64,000 nucleotides of DNA from Emticicia sp051209875 (GTDB taxonomy: Bacteria; Bacteroidota; Bacteroidia; Cytophagales; Spirosomataceae), in the NCBI RefSeq assembly GCF_051209875.1, contig NZ_JBNTQY010000001.1, forward strand, positions 5,518,001 to 5,582,000, written 5' to 3'. Positions 50,413 through 58,938 of this stretch are shown in pieces; the first letter of the stretch is position 1; every line of letters begins with the position of its first letter. A program made the position numbers and the translations under genes. The notes under the pieces were generated by a model. It searched no databases. It saw only the letters and a list, made by a program, of their open reading frames with translations, and was not told the DNA's origin.

Positions 50413-50992
50413 ACTTTCCTTTCAATTTCTTTACATCAATAGACTTTACCACCTCTGATTTTCTCATTACAATACTCCAAATAGCAAAACCAGAATCATC
50501 GCTAAAGCATAATTTCCCCACACCTTTATTGGCAGGAATGGGCGAAGTATATACAAATAGAGAATCTCCAATTTTCTGAATATTATCACTCATCGAAAGT
50601 TTTTTTGAAGCATTGTCGGCATAAGCTTCCAAAACTTCTTTCTCTTTTACATACAAAGTATTGTTACTTCCAATATCTGGTTGACCTAAAAGGCGTATCT
50701 TTAACCCATAAGTCTTTGATAATGAATCAATCAAAGTCATATCTTTCAACCGACATATTTCTTCGCCGCGGGCTTTTGAGATACCTTTCATTTGTTTTTC
50801 AAAATCTTTTGTCAAAGCCTGAGAGATTTCGCTGCCTAATGTTTCTACTTGATAGGTTATTTGTGTAGGAGAAACACGCTTGATTTTGTAACCCTCCATT
50901 TCGTCTTTTATTTGGGAAGTATCCAAACGCTCCATATTTGAGCAAGACATATTAAAAAAGAATAGCAGAATTATTATTGAAATATTTTTCAT
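50411..50992 (-). CDS. small lipoprotein of unknown function
   Basis: 193 aa. The lipobox is NMSC with Cys17. The mature part is mostly helical for about 80 residues (EISQALTKDFEKQMKG, CRLKDMTLIDSLSKTYG), then KIRLLGQPDIGSNNTLYVKEKEVLEAY, and a beta segment ending VYTSPIPANKGVGKLCFSDDSGFAIWSI. There is a faint similarity in order to DUF3365/Tll0287-type sensor-like domains, not enough for assignment. No operon partner; the GTCCA-word hairpin follows its stop and a separate promoter precedes it. Confidence 0.75.
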   Translation of the reverse strand: MKNISIIILLFFFNMSCSNMERLDTSQIKDEMEGYKIKRVSPTQITYQVETLGSEISQALTKDFEKQMKGISKARGEEICRLKDMTLIDSLSKTYGLKIRLLGQPDIGSNNTLYVKEKEVLEAYADNASKKLSMSDNIQKIGDSLFVYTSPIPANKGVGKLCFSDDSGFAIWSIVMRKSEVVKSIDVKKLKGK

Positions 50993-51011
50993 CTGAATTT
51001 TAAATTTTGCA

Positions 51012-51046
51012 CAAAGCTACGTAGAGACTGAGTTTAAAAATTCAAA
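51012..51046 (-). promoter_or_regulatory. promoter of the 193-aa lipoprotein
   Basis: On the minus strand TTTG (51046-51043), 23 bases, TAGCTTTG (51019-51012), the same -7 octamer as the promoter at 50258. The ATG is 19 bases further on. Confidence 0.4.
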
Positions 51047-51075
51047 AGATAGAAAAAATATCTTTTATTTCACTG

Positions 51076-51124
51076 TATTTAAAACCTGTAAGGTCTTCTT
51101 TTCAGACCTTACAGGTTTTAAATA
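51076..51124 (-). terminator. terminator after glutamate dehydrogenase
   Basis: Perfect 21-bp stem, arms 51076-51096 and 51104-51124 (core AAAACCTGTAAGGTCT), loop of seven bases. It lies two bases after the gdh stop. Confidence 0.85.
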
Positions 51125-51126
51125 TA

Positions 51127-52404
51127 TCAACCATAGCCACCTCTAAACTTATAGGTGCTTGCTACTTTATCAATCGCTACAATGTAAGCTGCCAAACGTA
51201 ATGAAACACCATGTTTTTGCGAAGTTTCAAATACGTGGTCGAAAGCATCTTTCATCATGCGGTCTGAACGGCGATTGATTCTGTCAAGCGTCCATTTGTA
51301 ACCAATACGATTTTGTACCCATTCAAAGTATGAAACTGTTACACCACCCGCATTTGCCAAAATATCAGGCACAACCATGATTCCTTTGCTATTGATAATG
51401 TCGTCTGCACTTGCCGAAGTCGGGCCATTTGCACCCTCAACTATTAATTTTGCTTGAATATTTCCAGCATTTTCATGTGTGATTACATCTTCTTTTGCTG
51501 CTGGCACTAAAACATCTACATTAAGTGCCAATAATTCTTCATTTGTAATCAAATCTGCTTCTTTGTAGCCATCCAATGTGCCATTATTGGCATTTCGGTA
51601 AGCCATTGCTTTTTCAATATCAATACCTCGTGCATTATAGTATGCTCCTGAAATATCGCTCAATCCGCAAATTGTTACACCTTTTTCTTGTAAGAGTTTA
51701 GCTGCAAATGAGCCTACATTTCCAAAACCTTGTACCGCCGCCGTAGCTCGATAGGGGTTTAGTCGAAGTTTTTCCATGCCAGCCAAAGCTGAAACCATTA
51801 CTCCCCTACCCGTTGCTTCTGTACGCCCCAATGAGCCTCCCAAAACCAATGGTTTACCGGTTACAACTGCATTGACGGTCATTCCTTTAGCTTTTGAGTA
51901 TTCGTCCATCAACCACGCCATTTCACGTGGACCAGTACCCATGTCGGGAGCAGGAATGTCTTTATCAGGACCAAAAATATCTAACATAGAAATGGTATAA
52001 GCACGCATCAAACGTTCCATTTCACCAGCCGACATTTCTCTTGGGTTACAGGCGATTCCGCCTTTTGCTCCACCATAAGGAATATCGACTACGGCACATT
52101 TCCATGTCATCCAAGCAGCTAAGGCACGAACTTCATCAATATTTACAGCAGGGTCGAAGCGAATACCGCCTTTACTTGGCCCTAAAATTGTAGAATGGAT
52201 AACTCGATAGCCTTCAAAAACTTTTATTTGGCCATTATCCATGGTCACAGGTAAGCCAACAGTTACTTGACGGGCAGGAACTTTCAAGATATAATACATT
52301 TCTTCACTAATTCCCAGAATCTTTACTGCTGCATCAAACCTTTGCATCATTGACTCCAAAGGATTCTCTTTATCCTTGATTGGAGCAGGTTCTATATATG
52401 TCAT
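51127..52404 (-). CDS. Glu/Leu/Phe/Val dehydrogenase (glutamate dehydrogenase)
   Basis: 425 aa. The substrate site is PYGGAKGGIACNPREMS with the catalytic Lys, preceded by GPSKGGIRFDPAVNIDEVRALAAWMTWKCAVVDI, and the NAD-binding domain has VQGFGNVGSFAAKLLQEKG (GxGxxG type) and EGANGPTSASADDI. It interconverts glutamate with 2-oxoglutarate and ammonia (nitrogen assimilation or amino-acid breakdown); NAD versus NADP preference is not decided. It starts at the ATG at 52404 with a -7 box 42 bases upstream, and ends in a strong terminator. A 425-aa length is normal for the hexameric form. Confidence 0.95.
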   Translation of the reverse strand: MTYIEPAPIKDKENPLESMMQRFDAAVKILGISEEMYYILKVPARQVTVGLPVTMDNGQIKVFEGYRVIHSTILGPSKGGIRFDPAVNIDEVRALAAWMTWKCAVVDIPYGGAKGGIACNPREMSAGEMERLMRAYTISMLDIFGPDKDIPAPDMGTGPREMAWLMDEYSKAKGMTVNAVVTGKPLVLGGSLGRTEATGRGVMVSALAGMEKLRLNPYRATAAVQGFGNVGSFAAKLLQEKGVTICGLSDISGAYYNARGIDIEKAMAYRNANNGTLDGYKEADLITNEELLALNVDVLVPAAKEDVITHENAGNIQAKLIVEGANGPTSASADDIINSKGIMVVPDILANAGGVTVSYFEWVQNRIGYKWTLDRINRRSDRMMKDAFDHVFETSQKHGVSLRLAAYIVAIDKVASTYKFRGGYG

Positions 52405-52445
52405 AAACAGAATAATATTTTGTTCGTGAATGTTGTTTCACAGTG

Positions 52446-52453
52446 CAAACTTA
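52446..52453 (-). promoter_or_regulatory. candidate -7 box of glutamate dehydrogenase
   Basis: TAAGTTTG on the minus strand, an exact TAnnTTTG, giving a leader near 36 bases. No -33 box in register. Confidence 0.35.
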
Positions 52454-52633
52454 GAAAAAAGAAATTAATTCTTAAAATCGTTAAATTTTGCGTAGAAATT
52501 TTAGTATTTAATTTGGTTGATATACCCAATGCTGTGTTTGGTTTTCTGAACTTAACCAAATAATTTACTGAATTTATGAAATTACCTTTAAATAAATTTT
52601 TTTTCAACATTATCAAGATTTTGTATTACGGTA

Positions 52634-52663
52634 TTGTTTCAGCCTATCAAAATAGTATATTTG
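52634..52663 (+). promoter_or_regulatory. promoter of the DksA/TraR-like gene
   Basis: TTG (52634-52636), 19 bases, TATATTTG (52656-52663), an exact TAnnTTTG; leader about 40 bases to the ATG at 52710. Confidence 0.5.
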
Positions 52664-52709
52664 TGGGATTTTTCAAAAATGCCCAAAAACACTATTACTG
52701 CTTATACTT

Positions 52710-53099
52710 ATGGCCGCAGTTGAAGAAAAGACCCGATATTCAGAAACAGAATTAAGGGAATTTGAGGAGATTATTACTCAAAAATTAGATGCAACTCGTA
52801 ATGAGTTGAATTTTATTAGAGAAACCCTAAGTCGCAAAAACGATAATGGGACTGATTTTACTGCTAACAGCACGAAATTAATGGAAGATGGTGCTGATGT
52901 GAGTGAAAAAGAGCAGTTAAGCCAGTCGGCAGGACGTTTACAGAAATTTGCACAACAATTGGAAGCAGCCTTGATTCGTATCAAAAATGGTACTTATGGC
53001 GTTTGTCGTGATACTGGGAAACTCATTCCGAAAGAGCGTTTGAGAGCAGTACCGCATACACAGCAAACAATTGAAGCAAAGCTGAAGGCATCGAATTAA
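52710..53099 (+). CDS. DksA/TraR family transcriptional regulator
   Basis: 129 aa. The coiled-coil N-terminus (ELREFEEIITQKLDATRNELNFIRETLSRK) and the LIRIKNGTYGVCRDTGKLIPKERLRAVPHTQQTIEAK tail are the DksA/TraR form found throughout Bacteroidota. In canonical DksA four Cys hold a zinc; here only one Cys (in GVCRDTG) remains, as in many homologues of this phylum. It probably binds the secondary channel of RNA polymerase to alter promoter use under stress. Standalone gene with its own promoter and a strong terminator. Confidence 0.9.
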   Translation: MAAVEEKTRYSETELREFEEIITQKLDATRNELNFIRETLSRKNDNGTDFTANSTKLMEDGADVSEKEQLSQSAGRLQKFAQQLEAALIRIKNGTYGVCRDTGKLIPKERLRAVPHTQQTIEAKLKASN

Positions 53100-53187
53100 G
53101 TCTTAGGAAAAGAACCACTATAAAATTCCTCCTTGAAAAGCCTGTGAGAGCGGTCTTTTGCCAAGGTAGTTGGAATTTTTGTCTATA

Positions 53188-53216
53188 AAAAAAGCCTCAT
53201 TGTCGGAGGCTTTTTT
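53188..53216 (+). terminator. terminator after the DksA/TraR-like gene
   Basis: Arms 53188-53198 and 53206-53216 (AAAAAAGCCTC/GAGGCTTTTTT), 11-bp stem, 7-base loop, followed by more T. Confidence 0.9.
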
Positions 53217-53263
53217 GTTTTACAGGTTTTTCTACATTTATTTGTTAAAAAAAACTTCTCGAC

Positions 53264-55813
53264 ATGAAAAAAACCTCTATTTTTTACTTATTTCTCCTAC
53301 AAATTGTTGCCAGTCAGGCTTTTAGCCAAGTGGCCGACAGCTATTATTTACCTCAAAATATTACTTACGATGCCAAGATTCCAACGCCACAGAAATTTCT
53401 GGGCTATCAGGTTGGCGAGCAACACGTAACTCCTTATGAGACAATTACTTACATGAAAGAATTGGCTCGACTTTCAGACCGTTTTAAAGTTGAAACTTAT
53501 GCAAAAACTTATGAAAATCGTGAATTACTGCTTGTAACTGTCACTTCTCCACAAAATCATGCTCGAATAGACCAAATAAAAGCTGAACACCAAAAACTCG
53601 TAAATCCTTCACAATCAGGTAGCTTGGATTTACAAAAAATGCCAATTGTTGTTTGGATGGGTTATTCTGTTCATGGAAACGAAGCCAGTGGTACAAACTC
53701 AAATTTGATGTCGGCCTACTATTTAGCTGCGGCACAAGGGGCTGGTATTGATTCACTTTTGAATGAAACAATTATTTTAATTGACCCTGTTATCAATGCC
53801 GATGGAGGCAATCGTTTTGCTACTTGGGTAAATATAAATCGTAGTAATAATTTGGTAAGCGATATTAATAGTCGAGAATTTAGTGAAACTTGGCCAGGGG
53901 GTCGCTCAAATCATTATTGGTTTGATATGAACCGTGACTGGCTTTACCAACAAATGCCCGAAAGTAAAGGTCGTTTGACGAAGTTTTATGACTGGAGACC
54001 CAATATTTTGACCGACCACCATGAAATGGGCAGTAATTCAAGCTTTTTCTTTCAACCAGGTATTCCGCAACGTACCCATCCACTTACACCTAAAAGAAAT
54101 ATTGATTTGACAATCAAATTTGGCAAGTATCAAGCGGCTGGACTTGATAAAATTGGTTCGGCCTATTATACACAAGAAAACTACGACGATTTTTATTATG
54201 GAAAAGGCTCAACGCTACCAGATGTAAATGGTTCAATAGGCATTTTGTTTGAACAAGCCTCTTCTCGTGGACATTTACAAGAAACGAATAATGGTCTTTT
54301 AAGCTTTCCGTTCACTGTGAAAAACCAATTTACAGCTACTTTATCAACGTTGCGTGCGGGTCGTGAAATGCGTGTAGAATTGCTCGAACACATGAGAAGT
54401 TTTTATAAAGAAACATCGACCGATGCGGTAAAAGGATATGTTTTTGGTGGCGGAAATGATGCCGTGAAAACTTGGGAAATGGTGAATATGTTGAAAAGAA
54501 ACCAAATTGATGTTTATCATTTGTCAAAAGATGAAACGCAAGATGGCACTTCATTTAGCAAAGAATCTTCTTTTGTTGTGCCTATGAATCAACCACAACA
54601 TCGCCTTATCAAGTCAATGTTTGAGAAGCGTACTAAATTTGAAGATAGTTTGTTTTATGATATTTCAGCTTGGTCACTCCAATATTGTATGAATGTGCCA
54701 ACAATTGAAGCAAAAACGGCTATTTCTTTGGGCGAAAAAGTAGAGAAAAATGATTTCCCAAAAGGAAAAGTTTATGGTAAAAGCCCATATGCTTATTTCT
54801 TTGAATGGAATAGTTATTATGCTCCTCGTGCTGCTTATGAATTGTTGAAAAAAGGCTATACTTTGAAAGCTGCTTTTGAGCCATTTACAGCCATTGTGGA
54901 AGGTAAAGAAAAAACTTTCGATTATGGTACGATTCAGATTTTTAGCAATGGTAGCACCGCTGACCCATCGGCTTTGTTGCAAACACTTGCTGAAAGAGAT
55001 GGTATAGATTTTTATGCAACACAAACAGGGCTAACACCAAACGGTATTGATTTAGGTAGTGAAAAGTTCAGAAAAATACGTTTACCAAAAGTATTAATGT
55101 TGGGCGGAGCAGGTGTACAATCAACCGATGCGGGCGAAATTTGGCATTTGCTTGATACAAGAATCAATATTCCTTTGACCATTGCCGACATTGAAACTGC
55201 GAATCGTACAAGTTTAGAAAAATACACCCACATTGTAATGGCTGGAGGAAATTATAATAATCTTTCGGACGAAAAAATCAAACGTTTTGTGCAAGGTGGT
55301 GGCGTTTTAGTGGCCATGACAGATGCAGTTGAGTGGGTTTCAGCTAAAAAAATAGCCAATATTACCATCAAAGAAAAACCAAATAATGATGGCAATGGAG
55401 AAAAACGACCTTATAATTTACAAGAAAGATATACTGGAGCATTGGAAACGGCAGGAACAATTTTTGAAGCAAAAATCGACCCTTCGCACCCACTTTGCTT
55501 TGGTTATAAGCAAGACAAATTAGCTTTATTTAAGGACAACAATATCTTCATGGAAGATACCAAGAATCCTTATAATACGCCAATGGTGTTTACTGCAAAT
55601 CCATTGTTAGCAGGTTATGTCCATCCAAAAAATGAAAAATTGATTAAAAATTCACCTGCGGCTATTACTTTAAATGTAGGGGCTGGCAGAGTGATTGCAT
55701 TATCAGAAAATCCAAATTTTAGAGCATTTTGGTATGGTACAAACAAACTTTTCTTAAATACCCTTTTCTTTGGAAATTTGATTGGTGGTGGTAGATTTGG
55801 TGGGGAAGAGTAG
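53264..55813 (+). CDS. M14 family zinc carboxypeptidase-like protein with GATase1-like domain
   Basis: 849 aa. Signal peptide (MKKTSIFYLFLLQIVASQAFSQ). Zinc motif HGNEASG, H137 and E140, the HxxE of M14, then NADGGNRF and DHHEMG (H252/H253 as third ligand). The usual C-terminal catalytic Glu was not identified by eye. A second part (about 580-690) resembles a class I glutamine-amidotransferase/ThuA-like fold (VLMLGGAGVQSTDAGEIWHLLD, VMAGGNYNNL, GGGVLVAMTD) without an obvious catalytic Cys. This M14-plus-GATase-like layout recurs in Bacteroidota. Likely role: degradation of exported peptides or cell-wall material; substrate unknown. The downstream gap carries a word-repeating hairpin. Confidence 0.9.
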   Translation: MKKTSIFYLFLLQIVASQAFSQVADSYYLPQNITYDAKIPTPQKFLGYQVGEQHVTPYETITYMKELARLSDRFKVETYAKTYENRELLLVTVTSPQNHARIDQIKAEHQKLVNPSQSGSLDLQKMPIVVWMGYSVHGNEASGTNSNLMSAYYLAAAQGAGIDSLLNETIILIDPVINADGGNRFATWVNINRSNNLVSDINSREFSETWPGGRSNHYWFDMNRDWLYQQMPESKGRLTKFYDWRPNILTDHHEMGSNSSFFFQPGIPQRTHPLTPKRNIDLTIKFGKYQAAGLDKIGSAYYTQENYDDFYYGKGSTLPDVNGSIGILFEQASSRGHLQETNNGLLSFPFTVKNQFTATLSTLRAGREMRVELLEHMRSFYKETSTDAVKGYVFGGGNDAVKTWEMVNMLKRNQIDVYHLSKDETQDGTSFSKESSFVVPMNQPQHRLIKSMFEKRTKFEDSLFYDISAWSLQYCMNVPTIEAKTAISLGEKVEKNDFPKGKVYGKSPYAYFFEWNSYYAPRAAYELLKKGYTLKAAFEPFTAIVEGKEKTFDYGTIQIFSNGSTADPSALLQTLAERDGIDFYATQTGLTPNGIDLGSEKFRKIRLPKVLMLGGAGVQSTDAGEIWHLLDTRINIPLTIADIETANRTSLEKYTHIVMAGGNYNNLSDEKIKRFVQGGGVLVAMTDAVEWVSAKKIANITIKEKPNNDGNGEKRPYNLQERYTGALETAGTIFEAKIDPSHPLCFGYKQDKLALFKDNNIFMEDTKNPYNTPMVFTANPLLAGYVHPKNEKLIKNSPAAITLNVGAGRVIALSENPNFRAFWYGTNKLFLNTLFFGNLIGGGRFGGEE

Positions 55814-55820
55814 TATTGGT

Positions 55821-55935
55821 AGATTAGTTATTGTGAAATTGGTTACTGGTTTATTATCTCAACCTTGCCCAAATATCCAGTAACTAATCACCGCTACGGC
55901 GGACCGTTAATTTCCCAATAACCAATTTTGTCGCT
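55821..55935. repeat. ATTRGTTAYTGG-word repeat between M14 gene and holin-like gene
   Basis: On the plus strand GATTAGTTATTG and ATTGGTTACTGG stand next to complements CCAGTAACTAATC and AATAACCAATT further on, so degenerate copies of one word occur on each arm of an imperfect inverted repeat. A GC-rich core CCGCTACGGCGG sits at about 55892-55903. Confidence 0.55.
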
Positions 55936-55977
55936 TGCCAAGTTTTTTCTACCTTGCGTTAAGTATAAAAGTATTGT

Positions 55978-56349
55978 ATGAATCTAAAAGACGATATGTC
56001 TGATTTCTTAAAAATAGGTGAGTTGCGAGAGAATATCGTCAAACTCATAGAAGCAAAATTTGAACTGGCTAAACTGGGTGTTCAAGACAAAATCGAAAGC
56101 ATTGCAGTGAAAGCTGTTCATGCCCTCGTTACTTTTATTTTAGGTATTGTTGTGCTAATATTTTTGAGTATTCTAATTGCCGTTGGACTCAATATTTTAC
56201 TCAAAAGCTTGTGGGCTGGATTTTTAATTATATTTGCCGTTTATCTGATTATACTCGCTGTTTTTATTTTTGCCAAAGATGCAGTTATTTCAAGTATTAA
56301 GAAAAAAGTAGAAGAAATAGTGGATGAACACATCAATGAAGGCCAATAG
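55978..56349 (+). CDS. phage holin superfamily III-type (DUF1469) membrane protein
   Basis: 123 aa. An amphipathic Lys/Glu-rich N-terminus (NLKDDMSDFLKIGELRENIVKLIEAKFELAKLGVQDKIESIAVK) and two transmembrane helices (ALVTFILGIVVLIFLSILIAVGLNILL, LWAGFLIIFAVYLIILAVFIFA), then a basic/acidic tail. This is the layout of the Actinobacteriophage holin III / YqjE-like (DUF1469) family, common in non-phage contexts where the proteins are stress-related membrane proteins. No other phage gene is nearby, so a lysis role is unlikely. Standalone; a terminator follows. Confidence 0.8.
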   Translation: MNLKDDMSDFLKIGELRENIVKLIEAKFELAKLGVQDKIESIAVKAVHALVTFILGIVVLIFLSILIAVGLNILLKSLWAGFLIIFAVYLIILAVFIFAKDAVISSIKKKVEEIVDEHINEGQ

Positions 56350-56376
56350 CTTAAAACACTAATAGTCAACAAATTA

Positions 56377-56415
56377 ATAGCCTCAAACTACACTTAAAAT
56401 GTAATTTGAGGCTAT
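56377..56415. terminator. bidirectional terminator, holin-like gene / enolase-superfamily gene
   Basis: Arms 56377-56392 and 56400-56415 (ATAGCCTCAAA core) pair over 16 positions with one wobble, followed by T-rich sequence on the plus side and A/T-rich on the other. Confidence 0.75.
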
Positions 56416-56437
56416 TTTTATAAGCAGAAGTTATCAA

Positions 56438-57931
56438 CTAACTCCACTCTCTATCCCACGAATCAATTTTATTCCATTCTTCGGTTGGAGCAAAATAAAG
56501 TTCGCCTGATTTAAGGTGTGCTTTTACAACTGCTTCATTTAATTCAACACCTAAACCTGGCTTGTCTGGTACTTTTACAAAACCTTTATCAAAAATTGGT
56601 TTTTCGCCTGTAACCAAATCTTCCCACCAAGGCACATCCATGCCATGATGCTCTAATGCTACAAAGTTTTCTGTTGCTGCGGCACAATGTACATTTGCCA
56701 TAAATGAAACGGGTGTTCCTGCAAAGTGCATCGCCATTGCGATTCCGTGTTCTTCGGCATAATCACCAATTTTTTTGGTTTCTAACAAACCACCCGAACT
56801 TGCCAAATCTGGGTGAATCATATCCACCGCACGAGCATTAATCAACTTAATAAACTCTTCTTTTAGATAAATGTCTTCACCTGTAAGTGTTGGTGTATCA
56901 ATGGCATCTGAAATCTGTTTCCATTGGTCGGTAAATTGCCACGGAATTAAGTCTTCAAGCCAAGCCATTTGGTATTTTTCTACGGCTCGTCCTATTCTAA
57001 TGGCTGTATTGACATCAAAATGCCCAAAATGATCGGCAGCTAAAGGTACATCATAACCAATCACATCACGCACTTTGCCTACATAATCTGCCATAATTGC
57101 TAAGCCTTTGTCGGTAACTTGTACACGAGTAAAAGGGTGTTTGGTCATTCCATAACTTTGAGCATTTCCTTTTTTCAAATCTGAATTTCCCCACTGGCGT
57201 TTCACATCCCAAGCATTTGCTCCAATTAATGCTCCAGGAATATCTGCCAAAACTTGAATTCCTAAGTCCATTTTCAAGAAAGTAAGACCTGTATCTAATC
57301 TTTCTTTCATTTTCTTAGCAAATTCAACTGGGTCTTTTACTTCTGGCGTATCACCATAAATACGAATATGATCACGGAATTTCCCACCCAACATTTGATA
57401 AGCAGGCACACCATAAGCCTTTCCTGCCAAATCCCAAAGAGCCATTTCTACGCCACAAACGCCCCCTGCTGCACGTCCTTGTCCGCCAAATTGCTTGATT
57501 GATTTAAATATTTTTTCTACATCACATGGATTTTTACCTAAAAGTCGGCTTTTCAGAAACAAACCATATTTAGCACTCGCTCCGTCACGAACTTCTCCAT
57601 AGCCAGAAATACCTTGATTAGTGTCAATTCTTAAAATCGGGCAAGTCATTGGAGCTCCAGTAACAACGGCCACTCTTACATCAGTAATTTTCAAATCAGA
57701 TGGTTTTCCTGCCCGTTTTACTTTTTGGGTGATGAATTCCATCTCTTGTTCTGGTTTTCCATCAAATAAAAGCCCCAAACTTAAACCACCTAATGAAGCC
57801 TTTTTGATAAAATCTCTTCGGTTATCGGTTTGCTTTTCTTCTATATTTAGTTGATTATCAAGACTTTCTACTGCTTTAGGACCAGTAGGAACTTCTCCTT
57901 TGAATTTGAATCGGTCGAGGTTTAGTTTCAT
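56438..57931 (-). CDS. enolase-superfamily (mandelate racemase/muconate lactonising-like) protein, Tat signal
   Basis: 497 aa. A long N-region carries a twin-arginine motif R38-R39-DFIKK followed by a hydrophobic stretch, so Tat export is predicted. The N-terminal capping domain (VAVVTGAPMTCPILRIDTNQGISGYGEVR) and the TIM barrel follow. Visible acid/base and metal residues: FLKMDLG (K-x-D), PLAADHFGHFD, WLEDLIPW, LTGEDIYL (metal Asp/Glu) and AMHFAGTP (general base His). The pattern fits the sugar-acid dehydratase branch (galactonate, gluconate or mannonate type) rather than a proven substrate. It is fourth in the gnd operon, 47 bases after the RraA-type gene. Confidence 0.88.
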   Translation of the reverse strand: MKLNLDRFKFKGEVPTGPKAVESLDNQLNIEEKQTDNRRDFIKKASLGGLSLGLLFDGKPEQEMEFITQKVKRAGKPSDLKITDVRVAVVTGAPMTCPILRIDTNQGISGYGEVRDGASAKYGLFLKSRLLGKNPCDVEKIFKSIKQFGGQGRAAGGVCGVEMALWDLAGKAYGVPAYQMLGGKFRDHIRIYGDTPEVKDPVEFAKKMKERLDTGLTFLKMDLGIQVLADIPGALIGANAWDVKRQWGNSDLKKGNAQSYGMTKHPFTRVQVTDKGLAIMADYVGKVRDVIGYDVPLAADHFGHFDVNTAIRIGRAVEKYQMAWLEDLIPWQFTDQWKQISDAIDTPTLTGEDIYLKEEFIKLINARAVDMIHPDLASSGGLLETKKIGDYAEEHGIAMAMHFAGTPVSFMANVHCAAATENFVALEHHGMDVPWWEDLVTGEKPIFDKGFVKVPDKPGLGVELNEAVVKAHLKSGELYFAPTEEWNKIDSWDREWS

Positions 57932-57978
57932 AGTTTTGAAATATTTTAGAGAGTATTTACTTTATTTATGAAGCTTTT

Positions 57979-58908
57979 TTACCAATTTCGTTCTTTCATA
58001 TAGGCATCTAATTCTGCTTTCGACATTGGTACTTTACTTGGATTATCTTTTATCCATTGCAAAAAATCTTTTTTGATTTCTTCCGTCCATGCTTGGTCAA
58101 TCTGACCTGGTGTATATTTTCCTTCACGCAAGCGTTGGTGTCCAAAGCCATCTTTTAGAGCTACAAATTCTGATGTAATGATTACTTTTTCGGCCAAATA
58201 TGCAGGAATAAAAATAACACCCTCTTTTTTCCCTAAAACCAAATCTCCTGGCATCACGGTCGCTCTACCAATGCGAATGGGGGCATTGATGCTCGTCAGC
58301 ATCACATCTTTTATGTAAGAAGGGTCATATCCACGTACAAAACCTACAAAACCATCAATTTCTTCTAAACCTTCTAAATCACGCACGCCCGCATCGAAAA
58401 CCACGCCTGTTTTTGATTTGGCATAAATTGAATTTCCCAAATTGTCGCCGATGAGTGTTCCATCAATGATTTTTCCGTAGCCGTCAGCTACATAAACATC
58501 TCCATTTTGGAGCAAGTCGATTGGCCAAGAATTGGGAGAACCCAAACGCCCTTCGGCTTTACCTTTTTCACGAATGGGCTTGTCAATATCTGGTCGAGTG
58601 GGCATATATTGTGCCGTAACGACACGTCCAGCTAATGGTTTTTCAGGATGAATAATTTGCCAACCCGCCTCAAATTGATTGTTATAGCCCTCATTTCTTA
58701 AAACTCCCCATGCTTCTTCGAGTGAAATATTGGCTAATCTTTTTACTAAATCATCAGAAACTCGTGGTCGCCCGTCGGGAAAACGTTCGCCTTTCCATTG
58801 TGAAGTGAAAAGTAGAATTTGCTCTTTTGGCCACTGAATTTGTTGAGAAAAAGCATTTTCAGACAAACATAAAAACCCAAATGCAGTAGTTAGAAGGAAT
58901 TTTTTCAT
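57979..58908 (-). CDS. RraA family protein (4-hydroxy-4-methyl-2-oxoglutarate aldolase-like), exported
   Basis: 309 aa. Signal peptide MKKFLLTTAFGFLCLSENAFSQ, unusual for a family whose known members are cytoplasmic. The RraA core includes GRVVTAQYMPTRPD, GDNLGNSIYAKSKTGVVFDAGVRDLEGL (conserved Arg and Asp of the aldolase/metal site) and MPGDLVLGKKEGVIFIPAYLA. Characterised members are aldolases for 4-hydroxy-2-oxo acids or inhibitors of RNase E. Here, between gluconokinase and the enolase-superfamily enzyme, an aldolase role for a keto-acid made by the dehydratase is the more natural inference. Confidence 0.85.
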   Translation of the reverse strand: MKKFLLTTAFGFLCLSENAFSQQIQWPKEQILLFTSQWKGERFPDGRPRVSDDLVKRLANISLEEAWGVLRNEGYNNQFEAGWQIIHPEKPLAGRVVTAQYMPTRPDIDKPIREKGKAEGRLGSPNSWPIDLLQNGDVYVADGYGKIIDGTLIGDNLGNSIYAKSKTGVVFDAGVRDLEGLEEIDGFVGFVRGYDPSYIKDVMLTSINAPIRIGRATVMPGDLVLGKKEGVIFIPAYLAEKVIITSEFVALKDGFGHQRLREGKYTPGQIDQAWTEEIKKDFLQWIKDNPSKVPMSKAELDAYMKERNW

Positions 58909-58938
58909 AGTTTATTGAGGAGGTTTAAAGATTTTAGG

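Noticed and set aside
55978..56349. Holin-like gene as evidence of a prophage
   Set aside because: No other phage gene is nearby and the family is common as a chromosomal membrane protein.
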